DNA of 64,000 nt, taken from positions 62,001 through 126,000 of the forward strand of contig OW818641.1 in assembly GCA_942492925.1 (NCBI GenBank), in the 5' to 3' direction. The notes below the pieces were generated by a model. That model made no database searches and was not told the origin of the DNA. It saw only the letters and a program-made list of their open reading frames with translations. How positions within the stretch are numbered: the first letter of the stretch is position 1; every line of letters begins with the position of its first letter. The DNA comes from QZKY01 sp942492925 (GTDB lineage Bacteria > Pseudomonadota > Gammaproteobacteria > Burkholderiales > Burkholderiaceae_D). Made by a program: the position numbers and the translations under genes. Below are positions 34,877 through 43,768 of this stretch, piece by piece.

Positions 34877-35227
34877 ATGAGTGCCGTCATTGAAATGCCC
34901 GCCCCGATCAACTTCACGGATAGCGCGGCAAACAAGGTTGCAGAGCTGATTGCTGAAGAAGGCAACCCCAATTTGAAATTGCGCGTCTTCGTTCAGGGTG
35001 GCGGATGCTCCGGCTTCCAGTACGGTTTCACTTTCGACGAAAGTGTCAACGACGATGACACCACCATGGACAAAAACGGCGTGAAGCTGTTGATCGACTC
35101 CATGAGCTACCAGTACCTGGTCGGTGCAGAAATCGATTACCGCGAAGACATCAACGGCGCGCAGTTCGTGATCAAAAACCCGAACGTTTCCAACACCTGC
35201 GGCTGCGGTTCTTCCTTCGCGCCGTAA
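34877..35227 (+). CDS. erpA: iron-sulfur cluster insertion protein ErpA
   Basis: A-type carrier that delivers Fe-S clusters to apoproteins. The 116-aa product keeps the three cluster-binding cysteines: Cys44 in GGGCSGFQYGF, and Cys108 and Cys110 in NTCGCGSSF. CACAGGAG precedes the ATG. Clients could include the Fe-S-rich formate dehydrogenase subunits at 57-61 kb (inference). Confidence 0.95.
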   Translation: MSAVIEMPAPINFTDSAANKVAELIAEEGNPNLKLRVFVQGGGCSGFQYGFTFDESVNDDDTTMDKNGVKLLIDSMSYQYLVGAEIDYREDINGAQFVIKNPNVSNTCGCGSSFAP

Positions 35228-35246
35228 AGTGCAGGCTCACCAAATG

Positions 35247-35281
35247 AAAAGGGCGCCCAGTTAAACTGGTCGCCCTTTTTT
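35247..35281. terminator. bidirectional terminator between erpA and anmK
   Basis: AAAAGGGCG pairs with CGCCCTTTT, and inside it CCAGTT pairs with AACTGG, followed by a T run. It serves the convergent erpA and anmK genes. Confidence 0.85.
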
Positions 35282-35298
35282 GTTTTTTGATTCTTTCC

Positions 35299-36429
35299 TC
35301 AGGCCGGATACAAAGCCCCGAGCACCCGCGGCCCTTTGGCACCGGTGACTTCCGGCACATTGCCGGGTTGGCGCATACAGAAACGGTGCGCCAGCCAAGC
35401 AAACGCCATGGCTTCCACATGGTTGGGAGAGATGCCCAAATCACTCGTGGGCCGTAAGTACGCGCCGAGTGAGCGATTTTGAAGTGCTGTTTCCATCCGA
35501 TGTATCAAATGCACGTTGGCCGCGCCTCCCCCGCACACATGCACTGCGGTCGCAGATAGCGCATGCGTGGCAATCGCATCGGCAATCGTGGTGGCCGTCA
35601 GTTCCACCAACGTCGCCTGCACATCCTCCGGTCGCGCCTCAGCATGCGCCAGCACGTGAGCATACAGCCAGTCCAGATTGAACAAATCGCGCCCGGTGCT
35701 TTTCGGTGGCGGCAAGGCAAAAAAAGGTTCACGACGCATTTGTTCCAACAACGCCGGTATCAGCTTGCCACTCGCCGCCCACGCACCCGCGGCATCGTAA
35801 GGTACGCCGCGCTGGCGCGCGATCCAGGCGTCCATCAGCATATTGCCGGGGCCGGTGTCGAATCCGGCAATCCTGCCATCGGCATGCAGCACGCTGATGT
35901 TGGCGATGCCGCCGATGTTCACCACCACGCGCGTTTCACCCGTTTGCGCAAATACCGCGCGATGAAACGCCGGCACCAGCGGCGCGCCCTGTCCGCCTGC
36001 GGCGATGTCACGACCACGAAAATCCGCAATCACATCCATGCCGCTTAACTCTGCCAGTAACGCAGGATGATTGATTTGGCGCGTAAACCCCAGGTCGGGG
36101 CGATGGCGAATGGTTTGTCCGTGCACACCCACAGCGCGCACCCTTTCAGGTTCAACACGGGATGCCGTCAGCACTTGCTGCACGCAGGCGGCATAGCAAT
36201 CGACGAGCGCATTGGCAGCGCGCGCTTCGCGCTCGACTTCATGATCGCCGGGGGTTTGCAAAGCCAGCAAGCTGGCACGCAATTCGGGAGGAAAGGGAAC
36301 ATGAACGGCTGCGCCAAGGGTCAACGCGCCGCCCAGGTAATCATCAGGAATATCGACCAGCACGCCATCGACGCCATCCAGACTGGTGCCCGACATGAGG
36401 CCGATGTAAAGAGAAGAAGCCGCGCTCAT
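35299..36429 (-). CDS. anmK: anhydro-N-acetylmuramic acid kinase
   Basis: Murein-recycling enzyme converting 1,6-anhydro-MurNAc to MurNAc-6-phosphate with ATP. The 376-aa product has the start block LYIGLMSGTSLDGVDGVLVDI, HGQTIRHRPD, VVNIGGIANISVLHADG and FDTGPGNMLMD. The start at 36429 has GAGGA about 6 bp upstream; an ATG four codons earlier is also possible. The next upstream gene, on the same strand, is an M23 endopeptidase, a functional pairing in peptidoglycan turnover. Confidence 0.94.
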   Translation of the reverse strand: MSAASSLYIGLMSGTSLDGVDGVLVDIPDDYLGGALTLGAAVHVPFPPELRASLLALQTPGDHEVEREARAANALVDCYAACVQQVLTASRVEPERVRAVGVHGQTIRHRPDLGFTRQINHPALLAELSGMDVIADFRGRDIAAGGQGAPLVPAFHRAVFAQTGETRVVVNIGGIANISVLHADGRIAGFDTGPGNMLMDAWIARQRGVPYDAAGAWAASGKLIPALLEQMRREPFFALPPPKSTGRDLFNLDWLYAHVLAHAEARPEDVQATLVELTATTIADAIATHALSATAVHVCGGGAANVHLIHRMETALQNRSLGAYLRPTSDLGISPNHVEAMAFAWLAHRFCMRQPGNVPEVTGAKGPRVLGALYPA

Positions 36430-36506
36430 TCCATTCCTCATCCGTCACCGCACGCGAGCGCTGCTGTGCCAGCGCGTCGACGCGAAGAGCCCGCGCTTGC
36501 ACATCA

Positions 36507-37853
36507 CTATTTTTTCGCCAAACTCGCCGGTTTGAAATCCGGGTTCAGCGCAGCAAAGCGATGTTCCATCTCTTCTGCCGCCTTGCGGAATTTCGCCATC
36601 TCGGCTGTCCGCAACGGCGGCGCTTCCGGCATGGCAATGGCTCTCGGATTCACCTGCGCCTTGCCGGCGCGGAATTCGTAATGCAAATGCGGGCCGGTCG
36701 AAACCCCCGTGGAACCCACATAGCCAATGACATCGCCTTGGCGCACCTTGGCGCCACGACGCGTGGCAACCCGGCTCATGTGACCGTAAGCCGTCGAGTA
36801 AGACCCCCAGTGCTTGAGCACGACCATGTTGCCATAACCGCCCCGCCATCCGGCATGTTCCACCGTGCCATCGGCGGCCGCCTTGATTGGGGTACCAGAC
36901 GGTGCGGCAAAGTCGATGCCTTTGTGTGCACGGCTATATCCGGACACCGGATGGCGACGCATGCCAAAACCGGAGGAAATCCGCGTGAAGGCCACCGGCG
37001 ATTTCAGGAACGCTTTTTTCTGTGCTTTCCCGGCGAAGTCATAGTACCCACCATTTTTCCCGCCTTCCGACTCGTACCAGACCGCCTGATGCGGCCGACC
37101 TGCATTCACATATTCCGCCGCGAGAATGCGCCCGGAACGAATGTAGGTGCCGTTCTGCCAGAAAGTTTCATACACGATGCTGAAACGATCACCTTTGCGA
37201 ATGTCGGAACGGAAGTCGATGTTGCTCGAGAAAATATCGACGAAGCGGGTCGTGACCGGATCGGGCACACGCGCGGCATCGGTTGCCCCAAACAGGGAAG
37301 AACGAATAATGCCCGTGCGCATTTCCACGCGTCGCTCCAATGCAGCTGACGCGTCGGCAGAGACAAATCCCTTGTCGTTGCGCGTCACCACAATTTCCTT
37401 GGTCGCGCCTTCGTTGCTCTCCGACACGTCCATGCTCAACCAGAGCAATTCACCGGTGTTAGAGACTTTCGCCTGCACCACGCGTCCGGCTTTCAAATTC
37501 AGCAATTTGCTGGCCGTCCGATCAGACCGGATAAAGGCTTGTGCGGCCGGATCGCTCACCCCCATCCGGGAGAGCACCACACCGAGCGTATCGCCAGACA
37601 ACACGCGCTCTTCGCGCACATATTCCTCGCTTAATTGCGTTTCGGTCTCGGCGACTTGATTGGAAATATCGGGCAAGGCCAGTTCTTGTACGATCGTCCG
37701 GGTCGGCAATTCGCCTTCATCCGAAGTGGCTGGCGCGACTGCCACGGCACCAAAGGCACACACGGCACAAAACAGCCCAATGGAGGAAACGACCCGCGTT
37801 TTACGCGTCGTTCCCAGGAAAATCGCTTTGGCTTTCTGCAATATGTTTATCAA
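36507..37853 (-). CDS. M23 family murein DD-endopeptidase (MepM-like)
   Basis: Envelope zinc metallopeptidase of 448 aa that cuts peptide crosslinks in peptidoglycan. A signal-anchor helix (SSIGLFCAVCAFGAVAVAPA, about residues 23-42) is followed by an OapA/LysM-like region (LSGDTLGVVLSRMGVSDP). The LytM domain (about residues 305-405) has the metal motif HKGIDFAAPSGTPI and the catalytic GPHLHYEFR. All residues needed for activity look intact. Divergent from tyrS, upstream of anmK. Confidence 0.93.
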   Translation of the reverse strand: MINILQKAKAIFLGTTRKTRVVSSIGLFCAVCAFGAVAVAPATSDEGELPTRTIVQELALPDISNQVAETETQLSEEYVREERVLSGDTLGVVLSRMGVSDPAAQAFIRSDRTASKLLNLKAGRVVQAKVSNTGELLWLSMDVSESNEGATKEIVVTRNDKGFVSADASAALERRVEMRTGIIRSSLFGATDAARVPDPVTTRFVDIFSSNIDFRSDIRKGDRFSIVYETFWQNGTYIRSGRILAAEYVNAGRPHQAVWYESEGGKNGGYYDFAGKAQKKAFLKSPVAFTRISSGFGMRRHPVSGYSRAHKGIDFAAPSGTPIKAAADGTVEHAGWRGGYGNMVVLKHWGSYSTAYGHMSRVATRRGAKVRQGDVIGYVGSTGVSTGPHLHYEFRAGKAQVNPRAIAMPEAPPLRTAEMAKFRKAAEEMEHRFAALNPDFKPASLAKK

Positions 37854-38007
37854 TTGACTTACCTGACGTGCTATCAGTTAGAATTTTGTATTTTTTCAGG
37901 CAAATTATTGTTATTATTTTCAGTTGCCGACCAGAACCCCTGCGACTCTGCTAATCGCAATGGCGCGGCCAATCATATATTGATTTATCTCAAAATGTAA
38001 GTCTTCG

Positions 38008-39252
38008 ATGAATATTTCCAACGCTTCCGCCCCCGCTTCCCCCCTGCCTTTGTCCGATCGCGTCAAAGAGGCCCTTGCTATCACCTTGCGTGGTACCGAA
38101 GAACTGCTGGTTGAGTCCGAATTTGCACAAAAATTAGCCAAATCTGAGCAAACTGGCAAGCCTTTGCGCATTAAACTCGGCCTCGACCCGACTGCGCCGG
38201 ATTTGCACCTGGGCCACACGGTGGTGCTCAACAAAATGCGTCAACTGCAGGATTTGGGCCATACCGTCATCTTCCTGATCGGCGACTTTACTTCCATGAT
38301 TGGCGACCCGTCTGGTCGCAACATCACGCGCCCGCCGCTCACACGGGAACAAATCGAACAAAACGCGCAAACCTATTTCGCCCAAGCCAGCCTGGTGCTC
38401 GATCCCTCGAAGACGGAAATTCGCTACAACAGCGAATGGAGCGACCCGTTGGGTGCGCGCGGCATGATCCAGCTCGCTTCGCACTACACGCTGGCCCGCA
38501 TCATGGAGCGCGAAGATTTTGCCACGCGTTACAAGAATGGCTCGCCGATTTCGATCCATGAGCTGCTCTATCCGCTGATGCAGGGCTACGATTCCGTTGC
38601 GCTGCAATCCGATATCGAACTCGGCGGCACCGACCAGCGTTTCAATCTGCTTGTCGGTCGCGAACTGCAACGCCACTACGGACAGGAACCACAATGCATT
38701 TTGACGATGCCGCTGCTCGAAGGACTGGATGGCGTGGAAAAAATGTCGAAGTCCAAGGGCAATTACATCGGCATCACCGAACCCGCCAACAGCATTTTCG
38801 GCAAGATGATGAGCATTTCCGACGACATGATGTGGCGTTACTACGATCTGTTGTCGTTCCGCTCCATTGGCGACATCGCCAAGCTCAAGCAGGAAGTGGC
38901 TGAGGGCCTCAATCCGCGCGATGTGAAAATCGAACTCAGCAAGGAGATTGTCACGCGCTTCCACTCGAAGCAAGCCGCCGATACGGCACTGGACGATTTC
39001 ATGCTGCGTGCACGCGGCGGCGTGCCGGAAGACATTCCCGCGATCGCCCTCAGCGGTGCGCCGCTGGGTATCGGGCAATTGCTCAAAGCGGCAAACCTCG
39101 TTGCCTCCACTTCGGAAGGCTTACGCATGGTAGAACAGGGCGGTGTTCGCATCGACGGCGCGGCCATCAGCGACAAGGCGTTGAAAGTGAATGCCGGCAC
39201 CTTTGTCGTGCAAGTGGGCAAGCGCAAGTTCGCGCGCGTCACGCTGGGATAA
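38008..39252 (+). CDS. tyrS: tyrosyl-tRNA synthetase
   Basis: Class I synthetase that charges tRNA-Tyr. The 414-aa product shows the HIGH-equivalent HLGHTVVLNKMRQLQDLGH, LYPLMQGYDSVALQSDIELGGTDQRFN, the KMSKS loop VEKMSKSKGNYIG and a C-terminal S4 RNA-binding domain (LRMVEQGGVRIDGAAIS). Sequence style is TyrRS type 2 (TyrZ-like), common in betaproteobacteria. dtd follows after a repeat-bearing spacer. Confidence 0.97.
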   Translation: MNISNASAPASPLPLSDRVKEALAITLRGTEELLVESEFAQKLAKSEQTGKPLRIKLGLDPTAPDLHLGHTVVLNKMRQLQDLGHTVIFLIGDFTSMIGDPSGRNITRPPLTREQIEQNAQTYFAQASLVLDPSKTEIRYNSEWSDPLGARGMIQLASHYTLARIMEREDFATRYKNGSPISIHELLYPLMQGYDSVALQSDIELGGTDQRFNLLVGRELQRHYGQEPQCILTMPLLEGLDGVEKMSKSKGNYIGITEPANSIFGKMMSISDDMMWRYYDLLSFRSIGDIAKLKQEVAEGLNPRDVKIELSKEIVTRFHSKQAADTALDDFMLRARGGVPEDIPAIALSGAPLGIGQLLKAANLVASTSEGLRMVEQGGVRIDGAAISDKALKVNAGTFVVQVGKRKFARVTLG

Positions 39253-39253
39253 A

Positions 39254-39327
39254 CAGTAAGTGGTGAGTGGAAAGTAGCGAGTAGAAAACAAAAAAATGGC
39301 GCGCCCACTTACCACTTCCTACTGGCC
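39254..39327. repeat. degenerate heptad repeat with inverted copy
   Basis: Just after the tyrS stop, five 7-base units run CAGTAAG, TGGTGAG, TGGAAAG, TAGCGAG, TAGAAAA. About 20 bp later the complementary pattern CCACTTACCACTTCCTACTG appears, so the two halves can fold into a bulged hairpin. There is no T tract. It fills the tyrS-dtd spacer. Confidence 0.5.
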
Positions 39328-39339
39328 ATTCCCCAGACC

Positions 39340-39789
39340 ATGATCGCTCTTCTCCAACGCGTTTCCGAAGCCAGCGTCACCGTTGATGGACGCATCACGG
39401 GACGGATCGACAAAGGCTTGATGGTACTGCTGTGCGCGGAGCGCGGCGACACGGAAAAGCAGGCCGACGCGTTATTGAATCGTTTGCTGGGTTATCGCGT
39501 GTTTTACGACGAAAATGGCAAAATGAATCTTTCCGTCACGGCTGTCCATGGCGGACTGCTGCTGGTGCCGCAATTCACGCTGGCAGCCGACACCTCGTCC
39601 GGCACCCGCCCTTCTTTCTCGCCCGCTGCCCCGCCAGAAGAAGGACGGCGGCTATTCGATTATTTTGTAAGGCAAGCCAAGGCCAAACACCCGCAAGTTG
39701 AAACCGGCGTGTTCGGCGCCGACATGAAAGTGGCGCTCGTCAACGATGGCCCCGTCACATTTTGGTTGCAGGTCAAAGAGGGGAAATAA
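39340..39789 (+). CDS. dtd: D-aminoacyl-tRNA deacylase
   Basis: Proofreading enzyme that removes D-amino acids, especially D-Tyr, from tRNA. The 149-aa product starts MIALLQRVSEASVTVDGRITGRI and contains the two active-site motifs SGTRPSFSPAAPP and NDGPVTFWLQ. Its position behind tyrS is functionally sensible, since D-Tyr-tRNA is a main substrate. Confidence 0.96.
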   Translation: MIALLQRVSEASVTVDGRITGRIDKGLMVLLCAERGDTEKQADALLNRLLGYRVFYDENGKMNLSVTAVHGGLLLVPQFTLAADTSSGTRPSFSPAAPPEEGRRLFDYFVRQAKAKHPQVETGVFGADMKVALVNDGPVTFWLQVKEGK

Positions 39790-39811
39790 CCCCCAAGAGC
39801 AGCGCGCAAAG

Positions 39812-40810
39812 CTAGGCCGCGCTCATGGCTTCGACTTTTTTCAGTTCCGCGCGCGATCCAATTAACACCAGCACATCGCCGATCTGGATAATCTCCTCGC
39901 GAACAGGATTCATACGCGCGTCTTTGCCTCGAATCAGGGCGACCAGCATGACTTCCCCCCCGCCATAACCGAAAAAGTCCTTGACGAGTCTGCCTGCCAT
40001 TCCCGATGAGGGCGTGATCAGCAATTCTTCCAACTGAACTTCAAGATTGTGTGGCGCAAACATCGTATCCATCAATTCGATGGCGGTTGGCTTGAGCAGC
40101 GCCATCGCCATCCGGTATCCACCGATTTGATCGGGAGAGATGATTTTATCCGCGCCAGCATGACGCAGCTTGGCCACCGATTCCGGTTGCACGGCACGCG
40201 AAACAATGCGCAAGGAAGGATTGAGTGCGCGCGCCGTCAACACCACAAAAACATTGTAGGCGTCGTTTGCCAAACCGCAAATGATGCCCTTGGCTCTGCT
40301 AATGCCCGCCTTGTGCAACATGTCATCCTGCGTCGCATCGCCATGCAAGACCAAATAGCCATCCCGACGCATCTGCTCAACCAGCGCCTCGTTCGACTCG
40401 ATGACCACATAGCCTTCTCCTTCGGCACGCAAAATATCGGCAACGTTTCCACCGACGCGCCCCGCGCCACACACGATCACATGCTGGTTCAACTTGTCTA
40501 CGGTTTTGGTCATCTTGCCGTTCCCTTTCAGTTCACTCAACTGTCTCTCCACCAGTATGTTAATGATCGTGCCCAGCGAATACGTGACAACAATCAGACC
40601 CGTCACCAGCACAAACAGCATGAACGATCGACCACCCATCGTTTGCGGCACGATATCGCCGTAACCTGTCGTCGACAGACTCACGATCGTCAGCCAAAAA
40701 GAATCGAACGCCGTCAATCCTTCAAAATACATCAGCCCAAACGTGCCAACGGCTGCCAGCACCACCAGTCCCAAAACGGCTTTGAGCAATTTCAATCTTG
40801 ATTCTGACAC
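39812..40810 (-). CDS. potassium channel family protein with RCK (TrkA) domains
   Basis: Two-helix K+ channel of 332 aa. The helices are VLGLVVLAAVGTFGLMYF and SFMLFVLVTGLIVVTYSLGTI, with the selectivity filter TTGYGD between them. A TrkA-N/RCK domain follows (HVIVCGAGRVGGNVADIL, a nucleotide-binding GxGxxG) and a TrkA-C domain occupies about residues 245-330. The plan resembles MthK and Kch-like channels, gated by a ligand binding the RCK ring. Convergent with dtd. Confidence 0.92.
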   Translation of the reverse strand: MSESRLKLLKAVLGLVVLAAVGTFGLMYFEGLTAFDSFWLTIVSLSTTGYGDIVPQTMGGRSFMLFVLVTGLIVVTYSLGTIINILVERQLSELKGNGKMTKTVDKLNQHVIVCGAGRVGGNVADILRAEGEGYVVIESNEALVEQMRRDGYLVLHGDATQDDMLHKAGISRAKGIICGLANDAYNVFVVLTARALNPSLRIVSRAVQPESVAKLRHAGADKIISPDQIGGYRMAMALLKPTAIELMDTMFAPHNLEVQLEELLITPSSGMAGRLVKDFFGYGGGEVMLVALIRGKDARMNPVREEIIQIGDVLVLIGSRAELKKVEAMSAA

Positions 40811-41026
40811 CGAACGCCTCCCGATGAGTTAGCCAGCACTCTAGTACGACTTGCTTCATTCAGCATTAATTTCCGTCAGGAATACTTAATTTACAACAAA
40901 CACTCCTTTCCTTCACCCCCCTCTTCCCAAACATCGGAGGTTTGTTACGGACATGGAAAGACTGGTTCCGCGCTGGAGACTCTGGCAAAATGGCGAAATT
41001 ACACCAGCAATTGACAGGGAGGGGCT

Positions 41027-41656
41027 ATGAAACTGTGGAGTGATTCGTTCACCGATAATGGCAAGATTCCAGGCCAAATCGCGTTTGGCGTCATGGATCC
41101 CAAGACGCATTGCGCTTTGTCCGATAACCGCAACCCGCACCTGGCATGGCGCGATGTCCCCACGGGCACGAAATCCTTTGCCGTCATTTGTCACGACTCT
41201 GACGTCCCCTCGAAAGGCGATGACGTCAACCAGGAGGGGCGCATGATTCCGGCCGATCTCCCGCGCGTCGATTTCATCCACTGGTCGCTCATTGATCTCC
41301 CCGCCACACTCACCGCCATTGCGGAAGGTGAATTTTCCAATGCCGTCACGCCGCGCGGCAAACCCGGCCCGGCAGCCCAACACGGTGCGCGCCAAGGCAT
41401 CAACGATTACACGGCCTGGTTCGCTGGCGATGCCGATATGGGCGGCGATTACTTCGGCTACGACGGCCCGTGCCCGCCGTGGAACGACACGATCCCGCAC
41501 CACTACGTTTTCACGGTCTATGCACTCGATGTCGCGAAACTGCCCGTCGAAGGCAAATTCACGGGCCAGCAAGTGCGCGATGCCATGAAAGGCCACATTC
41601 TGGCGGAGGCCAAAATCACCGGGGTCTATACGTTGAATCCTGCCTTGGCGAAGTGA
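41027..41656 (+). CDS. YbhB/YbcL family (PEBP-like) protein
   Basis: Phosphatidylethanolamine-binding-protein fold, 209 aa, without a signal peptide. Diagnostic segments: NPHLAWRDVPTGTKSFAVICHDSDVP, DFIHWSLIDLP, YFGYDGPCPPWNDTIPHHYVFTVYALD. It is longer than E. coli YbhB (158 aa). Biochemical role in bacteria is unclear. AGGGAGGGG precedes the ATG, a very strong ribosome-binding site. The phosphatase gene starts 11 bp downstream. Confidence 0.88.
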   Translation: MKLWSDSFTDNGKIPGQIAFGVMDPKTHCALSDNRNPHLAWRDVPTGTKSFAVICHDSDVPSKGDDVNQEGRMIPADLPRVDFIHWSLIDLPATLTAIAEGEFSNAVTPRGKPGPAAQHGARQGINDYTAWFAGDADMGGDYFGYDGPCPPWNDTIPHHYVFTVYALDVAKLPVEGKFTGQQVRDAMKGHILAEAKITGVYTLNPALAK

Positions 41657-41666
41657 GGATGGTGTC

Positions 41667-42329
41667 GTGAGTAAAGAAACAGAGCTGCTGCTCATTCGTC
41701 ATGGCCAAACGGCCTGGAACAAGATGAAGCGGCTGCAAGGCCATAGCGATATCCCTTTGAATGAAAAAGGTGCGCAGCAGGCAATTGCGCTCGGCGAAAC
41801 GCTCAAACATGAGTCGCTCGATGCCATCGTCTCGAGCGACATGATACGCGCGTTGAAAACGGCGGAAGCAATCGCCAAGTGGCACAAACTGCCGGTGAAG
41901 GTGGTGCAGGATCTGCGCGAACGTTGCTACGGCGCCTTCGAGGGCATGAGCCACGAAGAAATCGCGGAGCGTTTCCCAGAATCGTACGCCGCGTGGCATG
42001 CCGCTGATCCGGATCATCAATTTCCACCGGGCGAACGCATTGCGGAAACCATGCGTCAATTCCATCATCGCGCCGTTGATACATTAACGCGTCTGGCCGA
42101 AGAGCACGCCGGACAAAAAGTCGCCGTTATCGCACACTTTGGCATCATCGAAGTCGCTTACCGCGTCGCCAACGGGATTGCGATTGGCCAGGGGGGGCGC
42201 ATGCCCGTTCTGAACACCAGCATCAACCGTTTCGCGGTCGCCCAAGGGGAGATAAGAATGCTCGCCTGGGGCGAAGCGGAACATCTCGAACCACAACGGA
42301 AACCCGTGAACTACTTCAAACATTTTTAA
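41667..42329 (+). CDS. histidine phosphatase family protein
   Basis: Phosphoglycerate-mutase-like phosphatase of 220 aa. The catalytic motif is LLLIRHGQTAWN near the start, with LRERCYGAFEGMSHEEI and VAVIAHFGIIEVAYR providing the other conserved residues (Arg, Glu, His). It is close to GpmB/CobC-type phosphatases; substrate unknown. GTG start at 41667 with GAGGA about 8 bp upstream. Probably cotranscribed with the PEBP-like gene. Confidence 0.85.
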   Translation: MSKETELLLIRHGQTAWNKMKRLQGHSDIPLNEKGAQQAIALGETLKHESLDAIVSSDMIRALKTAEAIAKWHKLPVKVVQDLRERCYGAFEGMSHEEIAERFPESYAAWHAADPDHQFPPGERIAETMRQFHHRAVDTLTRLAEEHAGQKVAVIAHFGIIEVAYRVANGIAIGQGGRMPVLNTSINRFAVAQGEIRMLAWGEAEHLEPQRKPVNYFKHF

Positions 42330-42461
42330 CGACCGGTAATTTTCTACTTTTCTTCATTCGCGCGGCGACGGCTTGCCCGCAAATCATCGCCTGCGTCACG
42401 CGCCCAATAGCGTCCCTCGGTTAAAATATCCGTCTTCACAGAATTCCCCCGCCTTTGATTC

Positions 42462-43478
42462 ATGCAGATTGGCCCTTACCAGCTAAGCAATAACGTCTTT
42501 GTCGCTCCGATGGCGGGGGTGACGGATCGTCCTTTCCGTCAACTCTGCAAAAAACTGGGCGCGGGTTATGCCGTTTCTGAAATGGCCGCAGCCAATCCGC
42601 GATTGTGGCGCACGGATAAAAGTGTTCGCCGCACGAATCTGGAAGGCGAGATGGAACCCAAAGCGGTACAGATCGTCGGATCCGATCCTACAGAGATGTC
42701 AGCGTGCGCACAATTCAATGTGGATGGCGGCGCGCAAATCATTGACATCAACATGGGCTGTCCTGCCAAAAAAGTCTGCAATAACTGGTGCGGTTCTGCC
42801 TTGCTGCAACACGAGAAACTGGTCGGTGATATTCTGGATGCTGTCGTCGCTGCGGTGAACGTCCCCGTCACCCTGAAGTTTCGCACCGGATGGGATCGCA
42901 CCAAAAAAAATGCATTAACCATCGCGAAAATGGCGGAATCCGCCGGCATTGCCATGCTCACGCTGCATGGCCGCACACGTACTGACGGGTACGCCGGTGA
43001 AGCGGAATACGAGACAATCGCCGCAGTCAAAGACGCCGTCTCGATTCCGGTTGTCGCGAACGGTGATATTGATTCACCAGAAAAGGCAGCGTTTGTCCTA
43101 CAGAAGACGGGCGCCGATGCCGTGATGATTGGACGCGCCGCCCAAGGACGTCCCTGGATCTTTCGCGAAATTGATCATTATCTGCGAACGGGCAACCTCC
43201 TTCCGACGCCCACCATTGAAGAAACCCGTGAATTGCTTCTGGAACATTTGCAGGATCATTATGCGTTTTATGGAAAAATCGTCGGTGTTCGCACCGCGCG
43301 CAAGCACATTGGTTGGTATGTACGCAACTTGCCGGGCGGAGAAGCTTTTCGGCAACAGATGAACATGATTGAATGCGAGCAGTTACAAATAAAATCTGTC
43401 GACGCCTTCATCAAATCGCAAATCGCGCACGGCGAAAGGTTACAATATAGCCTTGTCCAAGAAAAAAGTGCCGCTTAG
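42462..43478 (+). CDS. dusB: tRNA-dihydrouridine synthase B
   Basis: FMN-dependent enzyme that reduces specific uridines in the tRNA D-loop. The 338-aa product has VAPMAGVTDRPFRQLCKKLGA, the substrate-loop INMGCPAKKVCNNWCGSALL with the catalytic Cys, TLHGRTRTDGY, and IPVVANGDIDSPEKA with GADAVMIGRAAQGRPW. First gene of the widely conserved dusB-fis operon. Confidence 0.96.
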   Translation: MQIGPYQLSNNVFVAPMAGVTDRPFRQLCKKLGAGYAVSEMAAANPRLWRTDKSVRRTNLEGEMEPKAVQIVGSDPTEMSACAQFNVDGGAQIIDINMGCPAKKVCNNWCGSALLQHEKLVGDILDAVVAAVNVPVTLKFRTGWDRTKKNALTIAKMAESAGIAMLTLHGRTRTDGYAGEAEYETIAAVKDAVSIPVVANGDIDSPEKAAFVLQKTGADAVMIGRAAQGRPWIFREIDHYLRTGNLLPTPTIEETRELLLEHLQDHYAFYGKIVGVRTARKHIGWYVRNLPGGEAFRQQMNMIECEQLQIKSVDAFIKSQIAHGERLQYSLVQEKSAA

Positions 43479-43522
43479 ATGCGGCTGAGTGAAACGTCTT
43501 TTATTGATACGGTCCAAGTAGC

Positions 43523-43756
43523 ATGAGCAAGGAAAAAATCCAGGAAGTTGTCCAAAAAAGTCTCGAAAATTATTTCAAGAACCTGGGCGACCAAACGCCG
43601 CATGACATATACGACATGGTTATCCATGCTGTTGAAGTTCCCGTTTTAAAATCGGTGATGGTGCGGGCAAACGGCAACCAGTCGTACGCCGCCGAAATTC
43701 TCGGTATCAACCGCAACACACTTCGAAAGAAGTTACAGCAACACGGATTGCTCTAA
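43523..43756 (+). CDS. fis: DNA-binding protein Fis
   Basis: Nucleoid protein that bends DNA and activates rRNA and tRNA promoters. The 77-aa product is short compared with E. coli Fis (98 aa), a length usual in betaproteobacteria. The C-terminal HTH GNQSYAAEILGINRNTLRKKLQQHGLL is intact. Located 44 bp after dusB and 12 bp before purH. Confidence 0.94.
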   Translation: MSKEKIQEVVQKSLENYFKNLGDQTPHDIYDMVIHAVEVPVLKSVMVRANGNQSYAAEILGINRNTLRKKLQQHGLL

Positions 43757-43768
43757 ACAATTGAACGC

